The position numbers and the translations under genes were made by a program. Below the pieces are notes generated by a model, which was given only the letters and a program-made list of their open reading frames with translations, was not told where the DNA came from and ran no database searches. 64,000 nucleotides of DNA from Streptomyces puniciscabiei. GTDB taxonomy: Bacteria; Actinomycetota; Actinomycetes; Streptomycetales; Streptomycetaceae. The stretch covers positions 186,001 through 250,000 of the forward strand of contig NZ_VFNX01000002.1 in assembly GCF_006715785.1 (NCBI RefSeq), given 5' to 3'. Positions 45,172-54,310 of the stretch are shown here, piece after piece (the stretch's first letter is position 1; every line of letters begins with the position of its first letter).

Positions 45172-45275
45172 TCAACGCAGTCGGGTCAGCCGCAGGCCCG
45201 CCGTCGATCGGTCCGGGTGGCAGGCGACACCGTACTCCCGGCCGAACCGATCGGCCTCCGCGACGAACCGCCCAT
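45172..45275 (-). pseudogene. C-terminal gene fragment sharing ADRFGREYGV with 57472-57605
   Basis: The leftward frame RFVAEADRFGREYGVACHPD, then RSTAGLRLTRLR and a stop, resembles the fragment at 57472-57605 (AEADRFGRECGVTFRAGQPV). Both look like the ends of the same unknown gene. Confidence 0.4.
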
Positions 45276-45338
45276 CGGGTACCCGGCCCCATCGGGCTTC
45301 CGGTTCCGCTTCTCGCCGACGACGCTCGCCCAACGCCG

Positions 45339-45668
45339 CTACCGAGCAACCGGGTTACTGACGCGCTCGCTCTCATCCTGCACGAGCAATGAAAGCAGAG
45401 AGGCCACGGAGAGGCCGGCTTCCGCTGGATGGCGCAGCACCTTGTCCGGCTCGATGCGATAGGTGTTCGTGCGCCCATCACGCGTGTGGGAGAGGTAACC
45501 GTCCTGCTCAAGATCGGAGATGATCCGCTGGACGGCGCGCTCCGTCAGTCGGCAGCGGGCGGCAATGTCGCGGATCCGGACGTTCGGGTTGTCGGCGATG
45601 GCTGCCAGTACGCGCGCGTGGTTGGTGATGAACGTCCATCCGGTGTGGGGTTCGGGCACTCCAGCCAT
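45339..45668 (-). CDS. Winged-helix (MarR/ArsR-like) regulator
   Basis: A 109-residue winged-helix protein. The recognition region ARVLAAIADNPNVRIRDIAA, then RCRLTERAVQRIISDLEQDG and the wing YLSHTRDGRTNTYRIEPDKV are clear. ATG 45668 is used; ATG 45677 would add three residues. It is divergent from the STAS gene, and the region between holds a 24-base inverted repeat, so it probably regulates itself and the STAS gene. Confidence 0.82.
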   Translation of the reverse strand: MAGVPEPHTGWTFITNHARVLAAIADNPNVRIRDIAARCRLTERAVQRIISDLEQDGYLSHTRDGRTNTYRIEPDKVLRHPAEAGLSVASLLSLLVQDESERVSNPVAR

Positions 45669-45705
45669 GCCCAGCATTTTACGGCACACCATTGCCGGAA
45701 CCCAG

Positions 45706-45729
45706 ATACATGACATACTTTTCACGTAT
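45706..45729. promoter_or_regulatory. Inverted repeat ATACATGA-N8-TCACGTAT
   Basis: The two 8-base arms differ from perfect symmetry at one position. The repeat lies in the 106-base gap between the divergent winged-helix and STAS genes and is AT-rich against a GC-rich background. It is a good operator candidate for the winged-helix protein. Confidence 0.6.
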
Positions 45730-45774
45730 TCGCTGACTACTCCCGCGTTCAAGAGGCACGGAAGGAGCCTGAGG

Positions 45775-46176
45775 GTGTCCTGGGATGAAGGTGTCATGCC
45801 AAGACTCATGAGCAACATCGGCGGGAAGCAGTGGTCGGACCAGGCCGGCGAGGACGTCCCGGAGGCTACGGTGATTCAGTACGAATGGCGCGGGGCCTGG
45901 GTCGTCGCCGCTCACGGCTCCTACGACATGCACTCGATCCCGCCTCTGGCGGACGCACTGAGCGCCGCCGCCAGCAAGCATCCGAAGGTGGTCCTGGACA
46001 CCTCAGGGGTTGTCTTCGCGGACTCGTCGTTTCTCAATCTGTTGATCCTTACCCACCAAACGGGCACCCTGCGCGTGGTCGCCCCACCCCAGCAGCTTCA
46101 GCGGCTCTTTGAGATCACCGGAGCCGACAACGTCCTGGAGATACGAGAGACGGTGGATGACGCTGTCGTCTCCTGA
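45775..46176 (+). CDS. STAS-domain anti-anti-sigma factor
   Basis: A 133-residue SpoIIAA/BldG-like protein. The strand-helix VVLDTSGVVFADSSFLNLLI contains the DSS site; Ser84 is the likely phosphorylation target. In the partner-switching scheme, the dephosphorylated form binds an anti-sigma kinase and frees the sigma factor. I start at GTG 45775 because GGAG lies 7 bases upstream; ATG 45796 and 45808 are alternatives. The SpoIIE phosphatase converging on it is a natural partner, while no RsbW-like kinase is in the window. Confidence 0.86.
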   Translation: MSWDEGVMPRLMSNIGGKQWSDQAGEDVPEATVIQYEWRGAWVVAAHGSYDMHSIPPLADALSAAASKHPKVVLDTSGVVFADSSFLNLLILTHQTGTLRVVAPPQQLQRLFEITGADNVLEIRETVDDAVVS

Positions 46177-46228
46177 GTCCCCCCGCCGGAGAGGTCGGCC
46201 GCGCGCCACTGGATTCAACCGCCACCCT

Positions 46229-47923
46229 TCAAAAGGACGAGGCCGGCGGCCCGTACCGTACGGCCAGCAGGGCCACGTCGTCGTCGTTGTCCGGTGGGCG
46301 CGCCCGCGCCAACAGCTCGTCTGTGAAGGATTCCAGGGGGCGGTGGGCCAAGGACGCGGCGTGGCGGCTCAGACGCGTCAGACCCTCGTCCAGGGTGTGG
46401 CTCGGGGACTCGATCAGGCCGTCGGTGTAGAGGAGCAGGGTTGCCCCGGGTGGCAGTTCCGCTGTCGCGTCGGGGCGGACCTGGGCGGGTGTGACGCCCA
46501 GCAGGATCCCGTGGCCGTCGGTCAGATAGCGGGCCATGCCCTCATGGGTGACCAGCAGCGGCGGTGGATGACCCGCGTTGGTCCAGGACAGCTCGCACTG
46601 GCCGGCGTCGTTCTCACTCATGCGGGCAAAGACCAGCGTGGCCATGGAGACCTCCGCGATGTCCAGGGTCGCCCGGTCGAGCCATTCCACGATCTTGCTC
46701 GGTGGCTTCTGCTGGGACACCGCGTACGCGCGGAGCATGTTGCGCAGCTGGGCCATGCCGGCCGCGGCGTCCAGGTCGTGGCCGACGACGTCGCCGATGG
46801 CGAGGGCGGTGGCGCCGTCCGTCAGGGTGAACGCGTCGTACCAGTCGCCGCCGACCTCTGAGGCGTCCGGCGCGGGCAGGTAGCGCGCGGTCATGCTGCG
46901 GCCGGGCGTCCGCGGGAGCTTCGGCAGCAGATGGCGTTGCATGGTTTCGGCGACCTTGCGCTGGCGCTGGTAGAGGCGGGCGTTCTCCAGGCCGAGGCTG
47001 GCACGTCGGGCGATGTCCTCCAGCAGGGCGGCGTCGGTCGCGGTGAACCGATCGGGCTGGTCGGCGCGGCCGAGGGTGAGGGCGCCCAGTACGTCGTGCA
47101 GGCTGCGGAGGGGGACCACGATCGCCGAGTGCATGCCGGTCGCCTCGAACAGGCGCCGCTGCTCCACCGCAATGCCGGAGTCGGGCGGTCCCTGGTAGGT
47201 CTCGGGGCCGGCGAAGGAGGACGTGACGCCGCGCAGCGCGCGGGACAGGGGCATCGGGGACTCCTGCGGCACCGGCGGCATGGGCCCTTGGAGGTCCTCC
47301 CGGAACACCACCGTTCCGCCTTCCGCGTGGGCGACGGCGAAGCGCGATACTTCGTCCCGCTCGCTGATCAGGTCGATGACGGCCCAGTCGGCGATGCGGG
47401 GCACCACCAGGTTGATCAGGCGGCGCAGCGCCTCGTGGATGTCCAGGGTGGAGGTGAGCAGGGTGGTCGTCTCGGCGAGCAGAGCGAGCCGTTCGAGTTC
47501 GGAGAGCCGTCCGCCGGCCGGTGGCCGCTGGGCGGGACGTCCGGCGCGGCCGACGGAGTGAAAGAGGAAGAGCGTGACCGACGGACGGATACCGATGTCG
47601 CAGGGTGTGGCCAGCCACGCCACCGGCAACAGCGTGCCGTCTCCGCGCTCGAGCCACTCGTCCTCACCCTGCTCCGTGCGCCCGCCGAGGGCGCTCTCCC
47701 GCATCCGGCACTGGGCTCTCGACACTGGTTCCCCGCAGCTGGTGCGGTGCAGTAGATCGTGGGCGTCCTGGCCGACCAGATCCGACGCGGGGCGGGCCAG
47801 GAGTTCCTCGCCACGCGCGTTGACGGCGAGGATGAAGCCCTGCTCGTCCGTCAGGTAAGCACCCGTACCGAGGGCGTCGAGAGCCCTGACAACCGCTTCC
47901 CGCGGACCATCCGGGCCCCTCAT
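46229..47923 (-). CDS. PAS-GAF-SpoIIE protein phosphatase
   Basis: A 564-residue PP2C-type Ser/Thr phosphatase with sensor domains. An N-terminal PAS domain (LGTGAYLTDEQGFILAVNAR, to about residue 125) precedes a GAF domain (residues about 160-325; ADWAVIDLISERDEVSRFAV, then HSAIVVPLRSLHDVLGALTL). The SpoIIE catalytic domain follows (PDASEVGGDWYDAF, AIGDVVGHDLDAAAGMAQLR, LLLYTDGLIE). The metal-binding aspartates are present. It probably dephosphorylates a STAS protein such as the convergent gene at 45775. The PAS domain carries the extra Cys-containing RTSCGEPVSRAQCRMRESAL. Confidence 0.9.
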   Translation of the reverse strand: MRGPDGPREAVVRALDALGTGAYLTDEQGFILAVNARGEELLARPASDLVGQDAHDLLHRTSCGEPVSRAQCRMRESALGGRTEQGEDEWLERGDGTLLPVAWLATPCDIGIRPSVTLFLFHSVGRAGRPAQRPPAGGRLSELERLALLAETTTLLTSTLDIHEALRRLINLVVPRIADWAVIDLISERDEVSRFAVAHAEGGTVVFREDLQGPMPPVPQESPMPLSRALRGVTSSFAGPETYQGPPDSGIAVEQRRLFEATGMHSAIVVPLRSLHDVLGALTLGRADQPDRFTATDAALLEDIARRASLGLENARLYQRQRKVAETMQRHLLPKLPRTPGRSMTARYLPAPDASEVGGDWYDAFTLTDGATALAIGDVVGHDLDAAAGMAQLRNMLRAYAVSQQKPPSKIVEWLDRATLDIAEVSMATLVFARMSENDAGQCELSWTNAGHPPPLLVTHEGMARYLTDGHGILLGVTPAQVRPDATAELPPGATLLLYTDGLIESPSHTLDEGLTRLSRHAASLAHRPLESFTDELLARARPPDNDDDVALLAVRYGPPASSF

Positions 47924-48524
47924 TGCTGCCTCCCGTCACTGGAGGAATCACCTGGGCCATCGCTGCGATCCGGGTTCCCCCTGGGACACGGCCGACCCTC
48001 GCAAGGCGCACCGGACCGAGCGGGGACCAGCGGGGAATCACGGTTCAAGCAGCCGCCCGACGCGACCACCGCAACGCCGTTCACCCTGGTCAGCGCGCGA
48101 GCCCGCGGCAAATGATCGCAGCTTCCCAGGCTGCGATCATGGCGAGGCGATCAACTCCGCGCCGCCCTGCGGCCCGGTCGGCGCGGCTTGCTCCCGTCGA
48201 CGGCACCGCACCGTGGCTGAGGTCGGTGGGGGTGCAGCGAGGCATGCGCACGCTTATCCGTCGACACACCCGCCAATCCGCCGACGCACCCGCCAGCGTG
48301 GCTGACTGTCGTCGGATGAGGTTCATACAGTCCCCATCGAAGGTATCCGCTGTTGACGGACTGGCTGATGCGTATGGACTGGCTCTGGGCCGTCCATGAG
48401 CCGTGCGCGGTCACCCGATGCCAACCAATAACGACCGAAGCTCACGGCATCCGACCAGGTCAGAGCAGTGAGCCTTGGTTCAGTCCTGCTGGGCAGCGAG
48501 ACCGGTGATCAGTAGACCGACGGC
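47924..48524. other. Gene-poor region containing a hairpin
   Basis: About 600 bases with no supported gene. Its one clear structure is the inverted repeat at 48112-48140. Confidence 0.35.
48112..48140. repeat. Inverted repeat, 11-bp arms, 7-base loop
   Basis: ATGATCGCAGC and GCTGCGATCAT flank TTCCCAG. It is not followed by a T run and no gene ends nearby, so it may be an operator, a leftover IS end or an isolated terminator. Confidence 0.6.
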
Positions 48525-48810
48525 TACAAGGCGGTCTGCTCGATGAACATCACCCCGCAGCGGCTGACCGCCGCGTCGAACGCGCCCGCCTCGAAGCCGT
48601 GCACCTGTCGCCTTGGGCGAAGGAGACATTGTGATGCTCTCCCCCTCCGCACGGGACCGCGCATCGGCCAGCATGGGAGCGGAGCGGTCGAGGCTCGGCG
48701 CGTGCCCTCGGGTTGCGCGGAGGGCGGCGAGCCATGTGGTCTGCCCGGAGCCGAATCGGTCCTGCGATTGCGTGCCTTCGTTTCCAACGGCGACCTCGAA
48801 TCCCACTGGC
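48525..48810 (-). pseudogene. SAM-dependent methyltransferase remnant
   Basis: Leftward reading across three frames gives GSGQTTWLAALRATRGHAPS, LDRSAPMLADARSRAEGE, HHNVSFAQGD, then QVHGFEAGAFDAAVSRCGVM. This is the SAM-binding core of a class I methyltransferase with at least two frameshifts and no ends. Confidence 0.68.
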
Positions 48811-48820
48811 GCTTCCGAGG

Positions 48821-49810
48821 TCAGGCTTGGCGGGCATAGGACGCGAGACGATCGGCGAGCGCGATGACAAGGTCGCGCAGTTCATCGGGACGCTCGATGA
48901 CGAACGGCCGACCGAGTGAGGCGAGTACTGGCGGCAACCAATCGAGCCGCTCCGCCCGCAGCTCGACGCGCAGCCAGCGCTCGGTCGCCCCGTCCTCGCC
49001 CACCGCGGGCGCGTGCTCCTCCACGCTGGCGACGCTGGCGGGAAGGTGGGCGTGGATCTGCTCAACCGTCCCGTGGATCCGCAAGGTCACCTCATGCCGG
49101 TACTCGGCCGTGGCGAAGCCTGACAACACGCGCTGTGCAGGAGCGGGACCCACGGGTGCTTCGAATGAGCCGGGCAGGGTCCGCGCGTCTGCGATGCGAT
49201 CGAGCCGGAAGGTTCGGTCCTCGCCGATCTCGGCGTCCCTGCCCGTGACGTACCACCGGCCCGCGTGGGCGACGATCCCGTCTGCGTGCAGCGTGCGTTC
49301 GCTGCGCCGTCCGCCGCGGTCGGTGTAGCGGATCGAGACCGGTCGGCGGTGGCGCACCGCATCGGCGATGGTGAGCAGGACCTCGGCATTCGGGGTGTCG
49401 TAATCATCGAGCTGATCCGTGAAGGCGAGAGCTTCCAGGAGTGCGTCGAGCCGACGGGCGATGTGCTTGGGCAGCACCCGCCGGATCTTCGCCGATGCCG
49501 TCTCGCTTGCCGTCTGCTCTGTCGTGGTCAAGCCTGCTCGGCGGCCGGCGACCAGGCCGAGCAGCACGGCCAGCGCCTCGTCGTCGCTGAGCATGAGCGG
49601 AGGCAAACGGTACCCGGGGGCGAGCCGGTACCCGCCGTAGCGGCCGCGCACCGACTCCACGGGCACGTCCAGGTCGATCAGCTGGTCCACATACCGCCGC
49701 ACGGTGCGCCCTTCGACGCCGAGTCGGTCGGCGAGTTCGGCCACGGTCCGGGTGCCGCCCGACTGCAGCAGCTCCAGGAGTGTCAGCACGCGGCCGGTAG
49801 GTCGAGGCAT
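48821..49810 (-). CDS. YafY-type HTH-WYL transcriptional regulator
   Basis: A 329-residue regulator. An N-terminal winged helix (VAELADRLGVEGRTVRRYVD) of the HTH_11 kind is followed by a WYL ligand-binding domain (RRPVSIRYTDRGGRRSERTL, then HAGRWYVTGRDAEIGEDRTF) and a WCX-like C-terminal part. WYL domains sense nucleic acids or small ligands. It is divergent from a VOC gene with a 93-base promoter, a common pairing in which the regulator controls the VOC gene. ATG 49810 begins MPRPTGRVLTLLELL. Confidence 0.9.
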   Translation of the reverse strand: MPRPTGRVLTLLELLQSGGTRTVAELADRLGVEGRTVRRYVDQLIDLDVPVESVRGRYGGYRLAPGYRLPPLMLSDDEALAVLLGLVAGRRAGLTTTEQTASETASAKIRRVLPKHIARRLDALLEALAFTDQLDDYDTPNAEVLLTIADAVRHRRPVSIRYTDRGGRRSERTLHADGIVAHAGRWYVTGRDAEIGEDRTFRLDRIADARTLPGSFEAPVGPAPAQRVLSGFATAEYRHEVTLRIHGTVEQIHAHLPASVASVEEHAPAVGEDGATERWLRVELRAERLDWLPPVLASLGRPFVIERPDELRDLVIALADRLASYARQA

Positions 49811-49825
49811 GGTCGCACCCTAACG

Positions 49826-49852
49826 CGAATACAGGACCGATTCTGTCCCCTA
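49826..49852. promoter_or_regulatory. Candidate operator in the WYL/VOC divergent promoter
   Basis: ACAGGACCGATTCTGTCC is an imperfect palindrome (ACAG...CTGT and GGAC...GTCC) in an AT-richer patch between the divergent genes. It resembles sites expected for YafY-type regulators, but this is by position and symmetry only. Confidence 0.4.
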
Positions 49853-49903
49853 TTTCTCCTAGCCTGCGACGTGCACGCCTCCAGCACCGCCAAGGAGAAC
49901 TCC

Positions 49904-50302
49904 ATGGACTTCGTCTCGATCCGCATCATCACCAGCGACGTAGCGCGCCTCGTCGAGTTCTACGAGCGAGCCACAGGGGCGCGGGCGACGTGGGCCACCA
50001 AGGACTTCGCCGAACTCAAAACCGCGGGCGCCACGCTCGCGATCGCCGACACCCGCACCGTCACGCTGTTTGCCCCGGGCTCTGCCCGCCCGGCAGACAA
50101 CCACAGCGTGATCATCGAGTTCCTCGTCGACGACGTGGACCGCGTTCACCAGAACCTGACCGGCTTCGTCACCGACTTCGTCAACGAGCCCACCACGATG
50201 CCCTGGGGCAACCGGTCGCTGCTGTTCCGTGACCCCGACGGCAACCTCGTCAACTTCTTCACCCCCGTCACCCCAGCGGCCATCGAAAAGTTCGCACGCT
50301 GA
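49904..50302 (+). CDS. VOC family protein
   Basis: A 132-residue VOC-fold protein: DFVSIRIITSDVARLVEFYE at the start and WGNRSLLFRDPDGNLVNFFT at the end, the latter with the usual metal-ligand position. It is likely a glyoxalase-like enzyme or binding protein. AAGGAG precedes ATG 49904. The divergent WYL regulator is its probable controller. Confidence 0.88.
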   Translation: MDFVSIRIITSDVARLVEFYERATGARATWATKDFAELKTAGATLAIADTRTVTLFAPGSARPADNHSVIIEFLVDDVDRVHQNLTGFVTDFVNEPTTMPWGNRSLLFRDPDGNLVNFFTPVTPAAIEKFAR

Positions 50303-50599
50303 CGCCAGGCAGAGCCGCTCACGCCGGGAGCCCGGAGATCCCAGGGCTCCCGGTGCATGCGGCCGCCGAGTCCAGGAGCGCCACCAGCAGGGGACATCGG
50401 AAAGCACCGCTGCCCCCGAAGGACGTCTGGCTGGTGAACGCGTTACTGCGTCTGGACTGGCCAGGGACGGCGCCGGTGGACCTGACGCAGGTGCCGAGCA
50501 CCGACGCGGACACGGCGCCATGTACGACGCGCTGAACCTCGGAACCGTGGACGTTCCCCGTTTCCCGTTTCCACGCTTGCCGAGGCTCGGGGCCGTGTC
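50303..50599. other. Intergenic region, no supported gene
   Basis: Nearly 300 bases with only shadow frames. Confidence 0.3.
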
Positions 50600-51217
50600 G
50601 TGGTCGGCATGGAGGCTGCTGCGCTCACTCGCATCTGCCTGAAACAGCTGGGAGCCGGCGCCGCTGCCCGGGTCCGCCAGCGTGCCCGCCGCCCGTTGCC
50701 GATGATGATCAGCTCAGCAGCGGTGGCCCAGACGTGCGGCCCGTGGCTGCTTCCGGTCCTCAACACCGGCGCCGGTCATCTCGACGCGCCCCTCGCCTTC
50801 TCCGTCAAGGGCCCGGTCGCCGCGGTGAACGCCGTCCTGCCCGGCATGCGCGCGCTGGGCAGAGGCACCCTGCTGTTCGTCAACGGCGGCAGCGCCGTAC
50901 GCCCCCACCCCGAGCGGGCGGGCACCTCAATCGCCTACGCCGCCGAGAGCGCGTACGCGCGCATGCTCCACGACGCCCTCGCTCCGGAGAACATCCACGC
51001 CACCCAGCTGATCATCGCCGAAGCCATCCGGCCGGACGCCGAGCACAGCAGTCCCGCCCTCCTGGCCCGGCGCCTGTACGACGTCCATCGCACGCGCGAG
51101 GGGTTCCCCGGGTATCTGCAGCTGGCCTCCCGCGGATTGACGGAGACTCACCTCTTCGCCCGCTGGCCGCGAGCCCGCGCCGCGCCCCTCAGGGTTCGGT
51201 GTCGTGCCCAGGTATGA
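50600..51217 (+). pseudogene. Short-chain dehydrogenase/reductase lacking its NAD-binding start
   Basis: From about 50750 the frame is a clear SDR: VLNTGAGHLDAPLAFSVKGP, AAVNAVLPGMRALGRGTLLF, then AYAAESAYARMLHDALAPEN. The N-terminal TGxxxGxG cofactor motif that should precede it by about 90 residues is missing. The first 45 codons of the open frame (LKQLGAGAAARVRQRARRPL) look unrelated. The usual Tyr-x-x-x-Lys is also absent. It is probably a 5'-truncated, non-functional gene. Confidence 0.6.
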
Positions 51218-51347
51218 CGCGGCTTCGCGCGGTCCGACCGAGGGTGCCCATCGGAACGGGAACTGCGGCTGACTTCACGGCCGGCTTTCGCCGGGACGAT
51301 GGAACGGTCCCCGGAAAGCAGTACCCGTGCGAGAGGAAGTACCGAAG

Positions 51348-51698
51348 ATGGCCAAGCTGCAGAGCCTGGACCCGATGACGCCGATGTTCGCGCAGTTCAA
51401 GGAGAAGAGCGGGCCCATCGTCCTGGCCAACACCTTCTTCGTTCCGAAGGAGAGGACTGAAGCGTTCCTTCCCCTCTTCCGGAGGCAGGCGGAGTACATG
51501 AAGGCTCAGCCGGGATTCGTCTCCCTGCGGATGCACAAGGGAACGGCGGGCAGTCAACTCATGATGAACGTCGCGGTCTGGGAGTCGACCCAGGCGCTCG
51601 CCACGGCGTTCGGCAGCCCGGAGTTCCAGCGCATGGCCGCCGAGTTCCCCGACGACATCGTGTCGTACCCGCACATCTTCGAACCGGTCGACGTGTGA
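51348..51698 (+). CDS. Antibiotic biosynthesis monooxygenase (ABM) domain protein
   Basis: A 116-residue dimeric alpha+beta-barrel protein. The core IVLANTFFVPKERTEAFLPL, then FRRQAEYMKAQPGFVSLRMH and MMNVAVWESTQALATAFGSP is the ABM pattern. Members oxidise polyketide-type or quinone substrates without cofactors, or degrade haem; the substrate is unknown here. AGAGGAAG lies 8 bases before ATG 51348; GTG 51327 is a less likely start. It may be in a unit with the VOC gene at 51840. Confidence 0.85.
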   Translation: MAKLQSLDPMTPMFAQFKEKSGPIVLANTFFVPKERTEAFLPLFRRQAEYMKAQPGFVSLRMHKGTAGSQLMMNVAVWESTQALATAFGSPEFQRMAAEFPDDIVSYPHIFEPVDV

Positions 51699-51839
51699 CA
51701 CAGCAGCGGTAGCCGGGTGAGGGCAGTCGGAGAAGCCCCGCCCTCACCCGGGCAGTCACCCATCCATGCACCATGCCGGGCCGCCGAGGCCCGCCGAGCA
51801 CCCCACCACGCGTAGCCCCGTCCCCGAAGAGGAGTCACC

Positions 51840-52226
51840 ATGACCGTGGAACTGAATCACACCATCGTCCCCGCCCGTAACCCGCAAACCTCGGCGCAAT
51901 TCCTGGCCGAAATCCTCGGCCTGCGAGTCGATCCGCCGGTGGCGCACTTCACGCCGGTCACGCTGGCCAACCGGGTCAGCCTGGACTACGACCAGCTGGA
52001 CGACTTCGAGGCACACCACTACGCGTTCATGGTCAGCGAGCAGGAGTTCGACGCCGCCCTCGCCCGCATCCAGCACGGCGGAATCACCCACTACGCCGAT
52101 CCGGCATGCCAAGAAGTTGGGCAGATCTATCACAGCAAGCACACCGAAGGCCGCAGGGGCACCTACTTCCGCGACCCCGACGGACATCTCATGGAACTCC
52201 TCACCCCGGGCGGCGCCGGGTCGTGA
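51840..52226 (+). CDS. VOC family protein
   Basis: A 128-residue VOC-fold protein with NHTIVPARNPQTSAQFLAEI at the start, the middle histidines in DDFEAHHYAFMVSEQEFDAA and the metal-ligand-bearing TYFRDPDGHLMELLTP at the end. The presence of His and Glu at metal positions suggests a glyoxalase or dioxygenase-like enzyme. AGAGGAG precedes ATG 51840. It ends next to an IS remnant. Confidence 0.88.
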   Translation: MTVELNHTIVPARNPQTSAQFLAEILGLRVDPPVAHFTPVTLANRVSLDYDQLDDFEAHHYAFMVSEQEFDAALARIQHGGITHYADPACQEVGQIYHSKHTEGRRGTYFRDPDGHLMELLTPGGAGS

Positions 52227-52309
52227 GGCCGATGGCCGCCCAGCGGAACATGGCTTCGCCGGGGGCGGGATTGCATTCGCTACGGTGTGCTGGTTGATCA
52301 GCCCGTTTC

Positions 52310-52465
52310 TGTGTTACCCGGCCAGGGCGAGGCTGTGCAGGCGGGCGATGCCGGGCATGGGGTGCTGAACGCCGGCACCTTTCAGGCGGCAGTCGCGGAG
52401 GAACCCTCCAACTCTTCATCCAGGCGAAGACGAGCTCGACGTAGGTGCGGATCTTACGGGCCCGG
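52310..52465 (-). pseudogene. IS5-like transposase C-terminal part, split by an inserted element
   Basis: The leftward strand reads RKIRTYVELVFAWMKSW, the final Glu helix of a DDE_Tnp_4 transposase, then a broken tail. The front part of what looks like the same gene lies at 54353-54605. The composite element sits between the two halves. Confidence 0.65.
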
Positions 52466-52636
52466 GGCAATTGAGCTTCGGGCGTGCTGGGCTGGTGGGT
52501 GATCAGCAGGTGGTGTCGCGGACGAGGACGAGTTCGGTGCTCGTCCGTCGGTGGGTGGCCCGCTGCGCGGATCGGCCGGAGACGAGCGAGACGATCGCGA
52601 GATGGGTCTCGGCGTGGGTGTCGCGGCGTCCGTGTG
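52466..52636 (-). repeat. Left inverted copy (3' end of an IS transposase)
   Basis: This stretch is an inverted match to about 54170-54352 and differs by scattered substitutions and one short insertion. Read leftward it encodes RRDTHAETHLAIVSLVSGRS, against RRDTYAETHLTIASLVSDRS in the right copy. Homology stops near 52636, just before the GNAT upstream region. Confidence 0.75.
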
Positions 52637-52705
52637 GCCGTCTCCATGTCCGCCAAGGCCGAAAACCGGTGGACAGTTCTCCGGCTCTGGGTGAGCATCA
52701 CCGCG

Positions 52706-53254
52706 ATGAACAACGAACCTCTCTCCGCCCCCAAACGCGTCCGTTTCGTCGAGCTCAGTGCAAAGGCACTGCGGGCGCTTGCCGACGGTGACCTCGCTGG
52801 CGGCAGCGCCGAGGCCGGGGTCGCCCTTGACGAACACTTCGTCGGTGAGCGAGCCCGCTGGATCTTCGGCTACCGCGCCGACCAGCTCGCCAAGGACCCC
52901 TCTGCCGCGCCCTGGATCACGCGTGCCGCGGTGTCCGAGCCGGACGGGGTCGTCGTTGGCGACGCCGGGTTCCACGGGCCGCCGGATGAGGCCGGCATGG
53001 TCGAGGTTGGCTATACCGTCGTGCCCGGGTACCGCCGCCAGGGCTATGCCCGCGCCATGCTGAGGGCGTTGCTCGTCAGGGCCGCGGCCGACCCCGACGT
53101 CAGGACCGTGCGCGCCAGGATCGGATCCGACAACACCGCCTCCCTGGCGTGCATCGAGGGCTTCGGCTTCACGCGCATCGGCGAGCAGGGGGACGAGCGC
53201 GACGGACTCACGATCATCTTCGAGGTTCCGGCAGACGCCATTCAGGCCGGGTAG
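52706..53254 (+). CDS. GNAT family N-acetyltransferase (cargo gene)
   Basis: A 182-residue acetyltransferase of the RimJ/RimL-like type. The fold includes VSEPDGVVVGDAGFHGPPDE, then EVGYTVVPGYRRQGYARAML, whose RRQGYA is the acetyl-CoA loop. It ends with NTASLACIEGFGFTRIGEQG. It lies between two inverted copies of one IS, so it was probably moved as cargo; resistance to some amine compound is a fair guess. ATG 52706 has a modest GGTGAG upstream. It is the fifth enzyme of resistance-like families in the window. Confidence 0.86.
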   Translation: MNNEPLSAPKRVRFVELSAKALRALADGDLAGGSAEAGVALDEHFVGERARWIFGYRADQLAKDPSAAPWITRAAVSEPDGVVVGDAGFHGPPDEAGMVEVGYTVVPGYRRQGYARAMLRALLVRAAADPDVRTVRARIGSDNTASLACIEGFGFTRIGEQGDERDGLTIIFEVPADAIQAG

Positions 53255-53301
53255 CTGTACGGTCTCGGCGGACACGGTGATCGTCCCGGTCGGGCCGTGA
53301 C

Positions 53302-54310
53302 ATGAGAAGGGCCGCACGGGTTGGGCGAGTTGTGAAGCTGACCTGGGCCCGTACGGCCTGTTCCCATCCTGCCCTGTCCGGCGTCTCACGCGCACATTCC
53401 GGCGAGTTGTTCGCCGAACTCGCCACGGCATGGGAGGCTGCGCGGCAGTCCGCGCTCCGCGAGGCCCGGGGCGGGGAGCGTCGGAGGGGCGGAGGGTGCC
53501 GGCAGAAAGCCCAAGCTGGTCTTCCTCGATCGGCTGCTGGTCACCCTGGTCCATCTGCGCCATCAGTTGCCGCATGCGGTGCTCGCCGAGCTCTTCGAGG
53601 TGGATCGCTCCACCGTCTCCGCGGCCATCCGCCAGGTCCGCCCGCTGCTGGCAGCCCGTGGTTTCGCTGTGCCCGACCGGCCCGGCCTGCGGCTGAAGAC
53701 GCTGGAGGACGTCTTCGCCTACACCGAGGCGGAGGGCGTTGAGCTGCGGCTCGACGGGGCCGAGACCCAGGTCCGCCGCCCGCAGGCCGACCGTCCTGGG
53801 CGCCGGGCGTTCGTCTCCGGCAAACGCAAGCAGAACACCATCAAGACCACCACGTTCAGCGAAGGCCAAGGCCGCCCCCTGCTGTCCGGCTTGGTCCGCC
53901 CGGGCCGGATGCACGACCAGACCGCCGCGCGGACCGAGGGCATTGCCGAGCAGTTCCGCACCCGTCCCGGCGTGAAGGCGAAGGTCGATTCCGGCTACCT
54001 CGGGCTGGCCAAAGAGTTCCCCGGCCAGGTCAGCGCCCCACCGAAGAAGCCCAAGGACGAGGCGTGCGACGGTGACAAGCATGCCTGGCGCGAGACACGG
54101 CGACGGCAGTCCCCGGCGAGGATCTGTGTGGAGCACACCAACGCCGAACTCCGCCAATGGGCACCCCTGCGCCGTTTCACCGGACGCCGCGATACCTACG
54201 CCGAGACCCATCTCACGATCGCCTCACTCGTCTCCGACCGATCCGCGCAGCGGGCCACCCGCCGACGGACGAGCACCCAACTCGTCCTCATCCGCGACAC
54301 CGTCCGCTGA
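53302..54310 (+). pseudogene. IS transposase (HTH_Tnp_4/DDE_Tnp_4 type) with a frameshift
   Basis: The first frame gives TCSHPALSGVSRAHSGELFA-like text (residues AHSGELFAELATAWEAARQS). Near 53500 the frame changes and the next gives AGRKPKLVFLDRLLVTLVHL, VLAELFEVDRSTVSAAIRQV, VELRLDGAETQVRRP, GKRKQNTIKTTTFSEGQGRP, VKAKVDSGYLGL and ICVEHTNAELRQWAPLRRFT. All catalytic acids are present in the second frame. The junction may be a mutation or a programmed shift as used by some IS5 subgroups; no classic slippery sequence is obvious. Confidence 0.7.
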
